Origin: Thermovorax subterraneus
Lineage (GTDB): Bacteria > Bacillota > Thermosediminibacteria > Thermosediminibacterales > Thermosediminibacteraceae
Assembly: GCA_021608145.1 (NCBI GenBank)
Contig: JAKIHM010000005.1
Coordinates: 62,001 to 126,000 of the forward strand
Reading direction: 5' to 3'
Length of the DNA: 64,000 bases
How positions within the stretch are numbered: position 1 is the stretch's first letter; every line of letters starts with the position of its first letter. The translations under genes were made by a program, and so were the position numbers. Positions 34,284-43,648 of this stretch are shown here, piece by piece. Under the pieces are notes generated by a model. The model was given only the letters and a program-made list of their open reading frames with translations. It was not told the origin of the DNA and did not search any database.

Positions 34284-35069
34284 CTATTTTCGCGATTTCA
34301 GGACTTCTTCTTTCAGAACTTCCCAGACTTTTCTGTAAAGTTCAATAAACTGAGGGGTGGACTTTAAAGACAGCATTTCCCTTGGCCTTTCGAAGCCCAC
34401 GTCAAAAGCAGCCTTAACCCTTCCAGGCTGGGCAGTCATAACCACTATCCGGTCCCCTAAAAAAATAGCCTCATCTATGCTGTGAGTAATGAATATCGCC
34501 GTCTTTCCGCTTCCTTCCCAAATTTTCAAAAGTTCCTGCTGAAGAATAAGTCGATTTTGTTCATCCAAAGCCCCGAACGGCTCATCCATAAGCAGGATTT
34601 CCGGGTCACTTGCAAAGGCCCTTGCTACGTTAACCCTCTGCTTCATCCCCCCGGAAAGCTGGTGGGGATAATAATCGGCAAAGTTTTCCAATCCCATCAA
34701 TTTTAAATAAAATTGTGCAATTTTCTTCCTCTCTTCAGAAGGGACACCCCTCAACTTAAGGCTGTACTCTACATTCTCTATAACTTTCATCCACGGGAAA
34801 ACCGCATCCCCTTGAAATACTACTGCCGTGATGGGCCTATTTTCAATCTTAGACTTTATATAAATTTCCCCATAAGTCTTTTTTTCAAGGCCGGCTAGGA
34901 TCCTCAGCAAGGTGCTTTTGCCGCAGCCTGACGGCCCAACTATAACTAAAAACTCTCCTTCTTTTACCGAAAGGTTTAGGTCTTTCAATGCTACTACTTC
35001 TTTATTGCGTGACCTAAATATCTTCGTAAGGTTTTCTATGCGTATGATTTCTCTATCCAAAAAGACCAC
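34284..35069 (-). CDS. ABC transporter ATPase, NitT/TauT type
   Basis: 261 residues. Walker A VGPSGCGKSTLLRILAGL, Q-loop AVVFQGDAVFPWMKV, signature LSGGMKQRVNVARAFASDP, Walker B EILLMDEPFGALDEQ, H-loop AIFITHSIDEAIFLGDR. Belongs to the SsuB/TauB/NrtD group that powers import of sulfonates, nitrate, pyrimidine precursors and similar small molecules. Four bases downstream of the permease stop. Substrate not deducible from the ATPase. Confidence 0.93.
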   Translation of the reverse strand: MVFLDREIIRIENLTKIFRSRNKEVVALKDLNLSVKEGEFLVIVGPSGCGKSTLLRILAGLEKKTYGEIYIKSKIENRPITAVVFQGDAVFPWMKVIENVEYSLKLRGVPSEERKKIAQFYLKLMGLENFADYYPHQLSGGMKQRVNVARAFASDPEILLMDEPFGALDEQNRLILQQELLKIWEGSGKTAIFITHSIDEAIFLGDRIVVMTAQPGRVKAAFDVGFERPREMLSLKSTPQFIELYRKVWEVLKEEVLKSRK

Positions 35070-35073
35070 CCCT

Positions 35074-35913
35074 CTATTGGTAGTTCTTCCAGGGGATTAC
35101 AATTTTCTCTATAATATCGAGTAGGTAGGAAAAGATGTATCCCAGAAACGCAAGGACTATGAGGGCGCAAAACATCCTTTCTATGTCAAACATGTCGTAG
35201 GCCCGCCATATCATCCAGCCCACTCCGGCACGGGCGGCCGAAAGCTCGGCAGCGACAATCAGCAAGAGGGCGGTCCCCATTCCTAGTTTTAACCCGGCGA
35301 AAATCATCGGGAGGGCCCCTGGAAAAGCAACAGTGGTGTAAAACTGTATTTTGCTCGCACTAAAGCTTTTTGCTACGTCGATGTAAATGGGGTCGATATT
35401 CAACACGCCAGCCATAGTGTTTATGAGCACTAGATAAAAGACTCCAATGGCAATGGTGAATATTTTAGAGCTCTCTCCTAAGCCGAAAACTATAAGTATC
35501 AGGGGCATTATCGCCAGCTTGGGTATGGGGAAAGTCACGGCCACCAGGGGCATTAGCAAGGCCCTTACCGGCGGGAAAAGCCCCATGGAAAGGCCCAGGA
35601 TCACTCCGGGCACGGCACCAACGATGAACCCCGATATAATCCTCGAAGTACTTATCAAGGTGTGGTATAAGAGTTCTCCCGAAGCTACCAGTGGAACGAA
35701 TGTTTCAAAAATTCTCGAGGGGCTCGAAAATAGCCTGACGTCTATCAGCTTTAAGGCGGCCAGTGCCTCCCATAGCAAGAGCAAAAATAAGGGGGAAAGG
35801 AAGGAGAAGGTTTTCAGGAAAAAAGCCTTTCTCTGCTTGGAATCATTTTCGACATCATCGGCTAGATCTTCCATCTTAATTGTCTGATTCAAATTTTCTT
35901 GCACCGCGTTCAC
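35074..35913 (-). CDS. ABC transporter permease, NitT/TauT type
   Basis: 279 residues, about six membrane segments. Contains the permease EAA-type loop GVLNIDPIYIDVAKSFSASK and GALPMIFAGLKLGMGTALLL, typical of SsuC/TauC proteins. A charged N-terminal tail of about 35 residues precedes helix 1. Forms the channel with the ATPase downstream and receives substrate from the lipoprotein encoded upstream (59 bases between). Confidence 0.92.
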   Translation of the reverse strand: MNAVQENLNQTIKMEDLADDVENDSKQRKAFFLKTFSFLSPLFLLLLWEALAALKLIDVRLFSSPSRIFETFVPLVASGELLYHTLISTSRIISGFIVGAVPGVILGLSMGLFPPVRALLMPLVAVTFPIPKLAIMPLILIVFGLGESSKIFTIAIGVFYLVLINTMAGVLNIDPIYIDVAKSFSASKIQFYTTVAFPGALPMIFAGLKLGMGTALLLIVAAELSAARAGVGWMIWRAYDMFDIERMFCALIVLAFLGYIFSYLLDIIEKIVIPWKNYQ

Positions 35914-35972
35914 GGTATTTCCCCCTTTCAGACAATGTAGAACAAAAACCTACCATATCATGTTTATTCATA

Positions 35973-37055
35973 TTATTCATATTTACCGAGGACGCTAAGG
36001 GCGTAGTCCACGTAACTATTGTCCACCACGTCTTCGGCCTTGAGTTCACCTTTCAAAAGGCCTTTCTTGATGTACCAATCAAGGTCCATCTGAATTCCCT
36101 TCATCCTGACGTAACCGTTGGGATTAAGCCCTACCGGGAACATCTTTTCATAGAGCGCCTTATCCTTTACTGAAGAGTACTCTGCAAGGATGGATATTAT
36201 CTCATCTCTGTTTTTGCCCTTGAAAAATGCCTCATTGTAGTCCCTAAGGGATTTTATATAAGCAAGCATGAACCTCTTTGCGACTTCGGGGCGTTCTATC
36301 ATGCTCTTGCCGTATACCAAAAGGGCAGTCTGTGCATCCGGGTCGTATTCTGAAGGGTCTTTCCACGGGTCTCCAATGGCTTTTTCTACAGCCGCTGCTA
36401 TGAATGGCTCTATGAGCATTCCTCCATCGATGCTCTTGTTGCTCATCGCAGCGACTATATCCGGAAACGACCTTATAACCTGCAGATCGACGTCTGCGGT
36501 GGTCATGCCGCCTTTGTTGAGCACCCGGTCTAAGGCAATTTCATCAAGCGACGCGGTCCCCACAATGGCAAGTTTCCTGCCTTTCAGGTCCTTGTAATCC
36601 TTTATTTGATCTACCAGGTCCTTCCTGATTACCAGTCTGTAATAGCCCTTGCCCGGGACGTTAACACCCTTGTCAGCCACGATTTTTATCGGAATTCCCC
36701 GCAGCATGGCGTTAAAAAGGCCTGATGCGGTAACCGTGCATCCGACGTCGAGCTGTCCTGCTCCGAGGGCATTTATCATGTCCTGACCCGTATTAAACTG
36801 CACAGGCTCGATTTCTATCCCCAGTTCCTTGTAGTACCCTTTTGCCATCCCTATGAGCACTCCCGCATCGGATACCACCTGCTTCATACCCACGGTCACT
36901 TTTACAGAGGGCGAAAGGGGCTCTACTCCAGGGAAGTTGCCGGCCTCTACCTTGCCTTCACCCGAAGGCTCCTGTTTTGCCGCTTGCTTCCCGCACCCCG
37001 CTGCAAAAACCGAAAAAAGCACCAAAATCACGAGAAGCAAAGAAATTTTTCTCAT
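35973..37055 (-). CDS. ABC transporter substrate-binding lipoprotein, NitT/TauT type
   Basis: ATG 37055 is chosen because a lipoprotein signal follows (MRKISLLLVILVLFSVFAAGC) and GGAGGGAGTGGGAAAG precedes it; 360 residues. NMT1/SsuA-like fold with VTVGMKQVVSDAGVLIGMAK, YKELGIEIEPVQFNTGQDMI, ALGAGQLDVGCTVTASGLF and LKGRKLAIVGTASLDEIALD. Ligand unknown: aliphatic sulfonate, aromatic acid or thiamine precursor are all possible in this family. Confidence 0.92.
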   Translation of the reverse strand: MRKISLLLVILVLFSVFAAGCGKQAAKQEPSGEGKVEAGNFPGVEPLSPSVKVTVGMKQVVSDAGVLIGMAKGYYKELGIEIEPVQFNTGQDMINALGAGQLDVGCTVTASGLFNAMLRGIPIKIVADKGVNVPGKGYYRLVIRKDLVDQIKDYKDLKGRKLAIVGTASLDEIALDRVLNKGGMTTADVDLQVIRSFPDIVAAMSNKSIDGGMLIEPFIAAAVEKAIGDPWKDPSEYDPDAQTALLVYGKSMIERPEVAKRFMLAYIKSLRDYNEAFFKGKNRDEIISILAEYSSVKDKALYEKMFPVGLNPNGYVRMKGIQMDLDWYIKKGLLKGELKAEDVVDNSYVDYALSVLGKYE

Positions 37056-37132
37056 CTTTCCCACTCCCTCCAACCAAAAATTCATCTCTTGATATAATAT
37101 TTTTTAAGACACGTCCTGGTTACATTAAAAAC

Positions 37133-37166
37133 AAAAAAGCCCGGTCTTTCTTAGACTCGGGCTTTT
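37133..37166 (-). terminator. Terminator of the glycine reductase operon
   Basis: AAAAGCCCGAGTCT / AGACCGGGCTTTTTT hairpin (one mismatch) with a T run on the minus strand, 20 bases beyond the grdD stop. Confidence 0.9.
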
Positions 37167-37185
37167 CGTCATATTTTTCAAATGT

Positions 37186-38334
37186 CTACAAATATCCCGC
37201 GGCCTTCAATATGTCCACAGCGGATTTCAGTTCTTCATGGGCGACCATTATCACCGGGCCGGTGCACCCCATGCCGCTTTCTGCATAAATTCCTCTTCTC
37301 CATAAGGTTCTTACCGCTTCTTCCATCTGGAGAACGTCTATGCCTGCTATCTCTTCCGTCACGACCTTTTTGGGTGGTGGCTCAACAGCCGCTTCTTTTT
37401 CAGGTTTTACAGCCTTTTCCAGCTCGGACAAGAGTTCGTGAAATCCTGCCTTCCTCAACTTTTCGAATTCTTCTGATGCCTTCTCGAGGAGTCTTCCCCT
37501 CACCAATTCTACTGCGTACCGGATAGCCCCTTCCACCACCGGCGCTCCTGAGGCCCGAGAAAGGATGAGGATTATCCTCCTGTAGTCCTCGCCGATGCCG
37601 GGACCATAGCCCCAGCCTAATGCTTCGTAATCGCCGCCCGTGGTGTAAGCCGAAAGGATTTTCACGAGGATGTTACCGGTCAGGGTATCAGTCACCATTA
37701 CGTCGCAGGAGCCTGCAAGGAGGTCGTTACCCCTCATTATGCACCCGCCGTCGGCCCTTATAGACCCTGCAAAATTTATTTCGTACCCTTGCTCTGAAAG
37801 CTGCTTCAGCAGCCTTTCCACCTGCCTAGAGCCGTCTACGTTGAGTATGCCAATGCTCGGGTTTTCAATCCCCAGGGTTTTTGCAACTATTATGCCGTAC
37901 ACAGCGTTCTTCACCATGGCTGCGACCCGGTTGACAGCAGAGGTGCCGGTAGTCGTCGCGATTAGCATCGGCTTTCCCCTTGCAGGAGTAACCACCCTTC
38001 CCACTGTAGAGACGCCTACCGGGAAGTTGTAATGCATGGTGACCGCGGCGTCCAGTTCCCCGCCGTCCAGCATCTTTTCCATAATCCGGTGGGCTTCCTC
38101 CAGCGTGCCGGCTTTTACACATTGAATCCCCCGGCCTTCTACTTCCTCACCGGCACCGATAAGCACTATTTCTACCCCATCGAGGCTCTTTGCCGCTACC
38201 TTTGCCGCACCTATCAGCATCCCGGGGGGATGCTCGCTGCCCGGGATGGTCAATCCCACCCTTACTTTTTTTGCGCCACGGCCTTCCAAAGCATCGGCAA
38301 GCATATTGAAAAGTTCGGACTTATCTAGGGGCAC
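37186..38334 (-). CDS. grdD: Glycine reductase complex component C, alpha subunit GrdD
   Basis: 382 residues, related to PlsX/phosphotransacetylase-type folds. Contains VRVGLTIPGSEHPPGMLIGA, DAAVTMHYNFPVGVSTVGRV, LIATTTGTSAVNRVAAMVKN and the C-terminal Cys in YAESGMGCTGPVIMVAHEEL. With GrdC it converts the selenoprotein-A-bound carboxymethyl group to acetyl phosphate, allowing ATP formation from glycine. Its ATG overlaps the end of grdC by 14 bases. Last gene of the operon. Confidence 0.95.
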   Translation of the reverse strand: MPLDKSELFNMLADALEGRGAKKVRVGLTIPGSEHPPGMLIGAAKVAAKSLDGVEIVLIGAGEEVEGRGIQCVKAGTLEEAHRIMEKMLDGGELDAAVTMHYNFPVGVSTVGRVVTPARGKPMLIATTTGTSAVNRVAAMVKNAVYGIIVAKTLGIENPSIGILNVDGSRQVERLLKQLSEQGYEINFAGSIRADGGCIMRGNDLLAGSCDVMVTDTLTGNILVKILSAYTTGGDYEALGWGYGPGIGEDYRRIILILSRASGAPVVEGAIRYAVELVRGRLLEKASEEFEKLRKAGFHELLSELEKAVKPEKEAAVEPPPKKVVTEEIAGIDVLQMEEAVRTLWRRGIYAESGMGCTGPVIMVAHEELKSAVDILKAAGYL

Positions 38335-39865
38335 CGGCCTCCCCCCTTGCCTTCAAGTATTCAGCAAATTCGCGGAAGGCCTCCGCCAAGTATGACGAAA
38401 TATCGGGCAATTTTTCTTCCTTTTTCACTCCAGTGTTCTTTTCCAAGATAAAGGATATGCCGTCGAAGAGGTTGGTCATGCGACCCAGGAAGAGGCTTCC
38501 CTTGCCTATTATCATGGCCCTTGTCATGTTTCCTGCCAAAATCCTGTCTCTCGCATAGCCTATAACGGGCACCCCTGATGGGATGTGGCCCTGGGTCGGG
38601 GCAAATCCCACCACGCCGTGCTTTTCTATGAAGGATTCCATATCTTCTTTTTTGAGCTCTCCGCGCTTTACGGCGATGGCAGCGATCATCTTGTAGTTGG
38701 CCTTCGGGACGTCGCCTGCCCCTGCGGGCTCTGTTATCTCGGGGTTTTGAAGTTCAGGGGCGTATTTGTCCACATCGGCGGCCTTAAGATTCAACCTATC
38801 GAGGGGGTCGTATACGATGCTCTGTATTACGGCCTGAGGTGCCGCACCCGCTGCTATCGGGTGCTTTCCGACAGAATCGAGCCTTATAACGGGGTTTACG
38901 CCGTCGTCACTGCTCACCAGCACTGCAAAACCGCCGAGCACGTCTTCCAAAAGCGGCATGCCCTTTGCCACGTGGTCCCTGCCATTCATCCCGAGCTTTG
39001 CAGCGGCGCCTCCTGCAACCACCGCCACCTTATTATACACTCCAGCCTTCACCAGAGCCGCGGCGCTAATAAGGGCGTGGGTGGGACCCGCGCAAAAGCC
39101 TCTCATGTCGGCTCCCGTCGCATTGCCGCAGCCGGCAATTTCCCCTATGGCCTTGGCGAAATTACCTCCGCCCCTTTGGTTCATATCGCCGCAGGCTTCT
39201 TCCGAACATTCGATTATATAGTCCACCTCGCCCGGTGAAATTCCGGTGACCTTAAAAAGGTGCCTTAATGCCAGAACTGCCGAAGCCTTTGTGGCAAGAT
39301 TCTCCGCCATGACGTGGGCCGAGAGGGTTTTGTCGCGATCATGGGCCTTCCGTACACAACCGACTAGCTTTCCATCGTACATCAGTTCCACGGCGCCCTC
39401 TTCAATATGCTTTTTTATCGTATCCTCGTCTGCAACGTTTTTTATGCGGTTTACGTCATCCGCTGAAAAGAGCGGATGGTTGAGGAGCTTTTGCTTTACG
39501 CCTTCCGCAAACTCCCGTTCCAGGACGACAAGGCCGAAGACGTCGGACACGGCCATAAGGCCGTAAAATTCGTCTTCTGGCATTATCTCGCCGTAACACC
39601 CGAACCGCGAGGAATCTTTCAGCAGATTTTGGTACCAGGGCCTTTTTATGTTCCTCAAGTCTTCCGGCGATATATTTCCTATATACGTCTGATTCGGCGG
39701 GTAAGCGACGGCTTCTTCGTATGTCCTGATGTGGTCTTTAACCCTTTTTATATATTCTGAACCTGGATTTTCTTTTTCTAAAAGCTGGGTGGTGCCAGCT
39801 ACCATCGTGAGGTTTGGCACATGCACCAGCACGTAGCTGGCACCGGAAATTACAGCATTGCTCAC
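38321..39865 (-). CDS. grdC: Glycine reductase complex component C, beta subunit GrdC
   Basis: 514 residues. The thiolase-like fold is recognisable from GEVDYIIECSEEACGDMNQR and FAKAIGEIAGCGNATGADMR followed by GFCAGPTHALISAAALVKAG. The Cys residues there are candidates for the acyl-binding site. Component C accepts the carboxymethyl-selenoether from protein A and forms acetyl phosphate with phosphate. Starts 41 bases after grdB. Confidence 0.95.
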   Translation of the reverse strand: MSNAVISGASYVLVHVPNLTMVAGTTQLLEKENPGSEYIKRVKDHIRTYEEAVAYPPNQTYIGNISPEDLRNIKRPWYQNLLKDSSRFGCYGEIMPEDEFYGLMAVSDVFGLVVLEREFAEGVKQKLLNHPLFSADDVNRIKNVADEDTIKKHIEEGAVELMYDGKLVGCVRKAHDRDKTLSAHVMAENLATKASAVLALRHLFKVTGISPGEVDYIIECSEEACGDMNQRGGGNFAKAIGEIAGCGNATGADMRGFCAGPTHALISAAALVKAGVYNKVAVVAGGAAAKLGMNGRDHVAKGMPLLEDVLGGFAVLVSSDDGVNPVIRLDSVGKHPIAAGAAPQAVIQSIVYDPLDRLNLKAADVDKYAPELQNPEITEPAGAGDVPKANYKMIAAIAVKRGELKKEDMESFIEKHGVVGFAPTQGHIPSGVPVIGYARDRILAGNMTRAMIIGKGSLFLGRMTNLFDGISFILEKNTGVKKEEKLPDISSYLAEAFREFAEYLKARGEAGAPR

Positions 39866-39906
39866 AGTAAGCCCTCCTTCGGCTGCCCGTGCTTTTTTAT
39901 ATGGTT

Positions 39907-41217
39907 TTAATCTTCGAAGACCGTCTGCCTATCTACGTCCTGTGTCAGAGCCTTCAACGCTTTAAGAACCAGCCGTTTTCTCAATGCTTTCTCCTGCTCT
40001 TTTGTCAGCGAAGGATTGCCAAGGGGGTGCGGTATTGCAACAGCCGGAACAATACGGTTTGCCCCTACCGTCAGCGAAATCGGCACTATCGTACATACGT
40101 GGGTAGTAGGAATGCCGGCTCTTTCGAGTTCCTTTACCATCGTTGCACCGCAACGAGTACATGTCCCTCAGGTGGAGGTTAAAATTACCGCCTGCACCCC
40201 GTCGGCGATAAGTTCTCTTGCAATTTCCTGGGCAAATTTTCTGGCACTTGCCACCGACGTTCCGTTGCCCACCGTGGCGTAATAGTACCTGTGGAGCTTT
40301 CCTATGACGCCTTCCTTTTCCAGTTCGCGCATCACGTCCACGGGCAAAACCCGGTTGGGGTCCTGGTTGGCGTAGGTGGGGTCGTAGCCTCCGTGGGCCG
40401 TCTGGAACTTTTCCGGGGTGAGATAGTCCACTTCTTCAAGGTCGTATTTACCGAACCTAGAAGCGCTGGAAGCTTCTATTTTGTCCGGATTGCCCTTAGG
40501 TACGATGCCTCCGGATGTCACTAAGGCCACGGTGGCCTTCGAGAGGTCCTTTACTGCCGGGGCGGGTGGGACCCTGTCGAAATTGGGCATTGGGTATTCG
40601 GTCGTATAAGGCTCGCCTTTTAGCTTTTTCACCAGCATGTCGACGGCCCTTTTCGCTCCGTATTCCTCGACGAAAACGTTCTTTCTTATTCCGCGCGGTA
40701 TATAGCCCTCTTCTGAAGGAGTGCCCAAAGCTTCGCCTTTTGCAAGCTTCAGGGCAAGTTTTGCCATTTTCGGCACCGCTTCCCGCATGCCGGCGGCCGA
40801 GCCGGCGGTTTCCACGATATATACATCCTTTTTGTATACCTCTACTCCGGGGTTTTCCATAAACATGCCGGTGACAGCGGGAATATTTAACGTCTCCTTT
40901 ACGGCCTTGCACACACTGCCACAGGCCATGCCGTAACGCCCGGCATTGAAGGCAGGGCCTGCGACTACTAAATCGGGATTATATTTTTTTATTCGCTCCA
41001 AAATATCGGCTTTCGCTTCTTCCTGATGTTCGTTGAAATACGAATCCCCACATATGACGGTGCCGACGATTTCCGCTTCCCCTGCAAAGGCAGCGTTAAA
41101 GGCCATGCCCGGCCCCACCGGGCCTTCCTTGTCCTGAGGCGGTAAATCGGCCTTTTCTTCACCGCCCAGCCCGGCGAAAAACTGGTTTATATAGTGGACA
41201 ACCCTGAATTTACTCAT
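39907..41217 (-). CDS. grdB: Glycine reductase component B, selenoprotein subunit GrdB
   Basis: 436 residues reading through TGA 40168-40170 as selenocysteine 350. Before it: VQAVILTST; after it: GTCTRCGATMVKELERAGIP, matching the UxxCxxC region of GrdB. The N-terminal part has LPPQDKEGPVGPGMAFNAAF and AGPAFNAGRYGMACGSVCKA. GrdB activates glycine together with the pyruvoyl GrdE subunits and passes the carboxymethyl group to GrdA. A hairpin with a GGT loop begins 11 bases after the UGA. Without readthrough the product would lack its catalytic C-terminus. Confidence 0.96.
40140..40156 (-). promoter_or_regulatory. bSECIS-like hairpin of grdB
   Basis: TCGTTGC-GGT-GCAACGA, a perfect 7-bp stem with GGT loop, lies 11 bases downstream of the selenocysteine UGA inside the coding sequence. 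Stem length, spacing and exposed GGU fit SelB recognition elements. Confidence 0.75.
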
Positions 41218-41259
41218 CGTGCCGCCCTCCTTTCGGACTTTTCGGACGATACCTTAAAT

Positions 41260-41730
41260 TTACGCCCTGTACTTGGAGTACTGCTCGCGGTACTTTTTGA
41301 CCTCCCTTGCAATGCCTTCTACGTCCAGAACCATTTCCATTACCCCGACCTGTTCCTCGTACACGGCAGGGTCCACCGCCGCCTTAACCTCGGGCTCCAC
41401 GATGTGATATACTGCAAGCCCTAAGGATACGCCTGCTAAAGGCCCTGCAAAGGTGGGATCGCCGTTGGTGACGGTTTCGGCCGCAATACCGGCTGCTTCA
41501 GGTTCGGCGCCGCCCAATATCACGACGACGTTTTCCGGGCCGTACTCATCGGCCAGTTCTTTGATTCTTTTTTGGATCTCCAGATCCATAGCACCGGCGG
41601 CCGTTCAGACGAAACACTCGGTGGTGGAAAACACCACTTCACCGGGGGTGGTCTTCATACATGCTTCTATGGCTGGACCGGGGACGCCGTCCCTGTCCCC
41701 TACTATCACTATCTTTTTTCCTTCAAACAT
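41260..41730 (-). CDS. grdA: Glycine reductase selenoprotein A, GrdA
   Basis: 156 residues from ATG 41730 with TGA 41605-41607 read as selenocysteine 42. N-terminus [20 protein letters not shown] and [20 protein letters not shown], then Sec and [13 protein letters not shown]. Cys39 and Sec42 form the CxxU redox motif reduced by thioredoxin. GrdA is the small carrier holding the Se-carboxymethyl intermediate between components B and C. A conventional gene caller would start it only after the UGA, at 41589. Confidence 0.96.
41574..41587 (-). promoter_or_regulatory. bSECIS-like hairpin of grdA
   Basis: GGATC-TGGA-GATCC begins 17 bases after the grdA UGA: 5-bp stem with TGGA tetraloop. Shorter than the grdB element but at similar distance. 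Confidence 0.55.
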
Positions 41731-41752
41731 GATACTCGCCTCCCTTTGAAAT

Positions 41753-43036
41753 TTAAAGAGTTACCGCGCTCAAGCGCGTAAAACCGACTTCCGAAGTAGC
41801 TCCGGTTATAGCCTGAAGTTCTATTTCGATACTTCCATCTTCCCTCAATGCTTTTTGAGAACCACCAGCTATGACGGCGGCCGTATCTACCAGGCCTATC
41901 ACTTTCTTCATGGGCGGGAGCACTATCACCTCGTTGGCGTTGCCCGCTGTTACCACTGCGTCAGCCTTCGGATCGGCGTCGGCCAGCGATTGGGATGCTC
42001 CATCCCTTCCGGCGTATTCATCGGTAATGAGCACGGTCTTTATCCCTTTGTCCTCTATTTTCCTGCAGTTCATTATGAGGTCGGTATCGGGATTTCCGAA
42101 CCCTTCTTCGGTGATGATGACGCCGTCGAGGCCCAGGTATTCGGCGAGTTTTGCCGTGTAGTCAGAGGAACGCTCTTTGTCGGCAAGGGTGACGTTCTCG
42201 TTGGTTATTATTATGCCAACGAAGTTTATATCCTTGCCGTGGCGCCTGTAGAGTTCCTCGACGACGGGGTTGTTTTGATGTACGTAGGTGGGGTTCTTGT
42301 CGCAGGCAGAAACGCAGTTGCCGCTCACAATCGCCCCGTCCATCAGCTCGGTAGGGTATATTAAGGTAGGTATTATCTTTTTGGCATCGACGCCATATAC
42401 ATAAGTATCATGCAAAAGCCCCTGGCTCTGAAGCTGGTAAACGTAAGCCACTTTGGGAAGGTCCGGATATTCTTTTAAGGCCTGAGGTAACGGCTTTGTC
42501 TCGTAGACCTTAATCTCTTCGGGCTCCTTTTCTTTCACGCTTTCTGCAACGTACGCCGCCACTTTAAGTCCCGCAATTCGAAGGGCTTCTTCGTGTTCGT
42601 GCTGGGAAAGGCCTTCCACGGGATTTGCCACGACAACAAGGTTGACAAGTTTTGAAAACGGGGTGTATTCGGCTCCGGGCCCGCTCATGTCGATTATGCC
42701 TTCCTGGAAACCTACTATCCTACCGCAGGTCACTACCGCCATTCCTTTCAATACGTGGGTCCTTCCTTCTCCAACAGTTGTGGGTTTCCCCAGGAAACCT
42801 GGGAAGACAGTTCCGCCCGTCACTTTTACGCGAGGTTCGATGACGTCTTTTACCGGAATTATCCTTACCTCTTCACCCGGCCTTGCCACATCGAAGTCCA
42901 CGTCTTTTATCCTCTGGTCTTCGAGGACGAGCTCGGAAAGTTCTTTCTTGCTTACGGTGAGGACGCCGTTCTCATACCGGGTGGTGTCGCCGAACACCAC
43001 ATCCTTTACTTTAAAAAACCCGAGCTCCAATTTCAT
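41753..43036 (-). CDS. grdE: Glycine reductase component B proprotein GrdE
   Basis: 427 residues. Contains the self-cleavage site Asn240-Cys241 in [20 protein letters not shown]; Cys241 becomes the pyruvoyl group of the larger-numbered chain, splitting the protein into two subunits that form the glycine-binding Schiff base with GrdB. Other features: [20 protein letters not shown] and [20 protein letters not shown]. It precedes grdA and follows trxA by 14 bases. The combination with GrdA and a glycine riboswitch favours glycine over sarcosine or betaine as substrate. Confidence 0.95.
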   Translation of the reverse strand: MKLELGFFKVKDVVFGDTTRYENGVLTVSKKELSELVLEDQRIKDVDFDVARPGEEVRIIPVKDVIEPRVKVTGGTVFPGFLGKPTTVGEGRTHVLKGMAVVTCGRIVGFQEGIIDMSGPGAEYTPFSKLVNLVVVANPVEGLSQHEHEEALRIAGLKVAAYVAESVKEKEPEEIKVYETKPLPQALKEYPDLPKVAYVYQLQSQGLLHDTYVYGVDAKKIIPTLIYPTELMDGAIVSGNCVSACDKNPTYVHQNNPVVEELYRRHGKDINFVGIIITNENVTLADKERSSDYTAKLAEYLGLDGVIITEEGFGNPDTDLIMNCRKIEDKGIKTVLITDEYAGRDGASQSLADADPKADAVVTAGNANEVIVLPPMKKVIGLVDTAAVIAGGSQKALREDGSIEIELQAITGATSEVGFTRLSAVTL

Positions 43037-43050
43037 TTTTCTATCCTCCC

Positions 43051-43374
43051 CTATATGTTCCTTTTAATCATCTCTTCCACCATCTCGATGGTCACATCCT
43101 TTGTGACCTGGTCTACTTTCTCGCCGTTCTTGTAAATCGCTATGGTAGGAAGCCCCATGACTTTCTGGCTAATGGCGAGCCGCATATTTTTTGAAGTATC
43201 AAGCTTGCAGAACTTTACCCTGTCGCCGTATATTTCCTCGAGCTTTTCCACCTGGGGCATCAGGGCCTTGCAGGGCTCGCACCTTGGTCCCCAGAAGTCC
43301 ACAAGCACGGGTTTCTCCGACTTTAATACCTCCTGTTCGAAATTTTCGCTGTTCACTTCCAGCAAAACCTTCAC
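43051..43374 (-). CDS. trxA: Glycine-reductase-associated thioredoxin
   Basis: 107 residues, thioredoxin fold: PVLVDFWGPRCEPCKALMPQ, GLPTIAIYKNGEKVDQV with cis-Pro. The active site is GPRCEPC (Cys32, Cys35) instead of WCGPC, a variant seen in thioredoxins of Stickland clostridia grd operons. It supplies electrons to selenoprotein A. First gene after the riboswitch; SD GGGAGGTG. The companion trxB (thioredoxin reductase) and grdX usually found upstream are absent here. Confidence 0.93.
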   Translation of the reverse strand: MKVLLEVNSENFEQEVLKSEKPVLVDFWGPRCEPCKALMPQVEKLEEIYGDRVKFCKLDTSKNMRLAISQKVMGLPTIAIYKNGEKVDQVTKDVTIEMVEEMIKRNI

Positions 43375-43404
43375 CTCCCTCTAATTTATTATCCCCAAAA
43401 GCAA

Positions 43405-43444
43405 ACAAAAAAGAGAAATAAAGGGTTAAGCCCTTTATTTCTCT
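43405..43444 (-). terminator. Riboswitch-controlled terminator before trxA
   Basis: AGAGAAATAAAGGG / CCCTTTATTTCTCT, a perfect 14-bp stem around CTTAA, followed by TTTTTTG on the minus strand, 30 bases before the trxA start. Its 5' arm overlaps the 3' strand of the second aptamer's closing stem. Confidence 0.9.
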
Positions 43445-43620
43445 CTGTCGTCTACCTGAGAGATTCTCTCCCGAATTTTGTAAATTCGGGAAATTGCCCC
43501 GTCGGTGCCTTTCGGCTCTCCAGAGGCATGTCCGGATGCGGTCCTTTTGCCTGAGAGTTTCGCGGGCATCGCCGCTTACCCCTTCGGCGCCCCTTAAAGG
43601 GGTCTCTCCCACACCCATCA
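43441..43620 (-). ncRNA. Tandem glycine riboswitch
   Basis: Two consecutive gcvT-type aptamers on the minus strand. Aptamer I (about 43617-43538): GGTGTGGGAGAGACC, GGGGCGCCGAAGGGGTAAGC, AAACTCTCAGGCAAAAGGAC. Aptamer II (about 43525-43441): CTGGAGAGCCGAAAGGCACC, GACGGGGCAATTTC, ATCTCTCAGGTAGACGACAG. These are the conserved cores of glycine aptamers with the short linker typical of tandem forms. Glycine binding should stabilise the last stem, prevent the downstream terminator and switch the glycine reductase operon on. Confidence 0.95.
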
Positions 43621-43648
43621 TCCACTGGGTTATTTAGTTATTGTATTC

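Noticed and set aside
38585-39238. Long plus-strand frame of 217 residues antisense to grdC
   Set aside because: No ribosome site, unlikely composition, entirely inside a strongly conserved gene.
40168-40170. TGA splitting grdB, as a frameshift or nonsense mutation
   Set aside because: Both sides are in the same frame, the site is the known GrdB selenocysteine position, and a GGT-loop hairpin follows.
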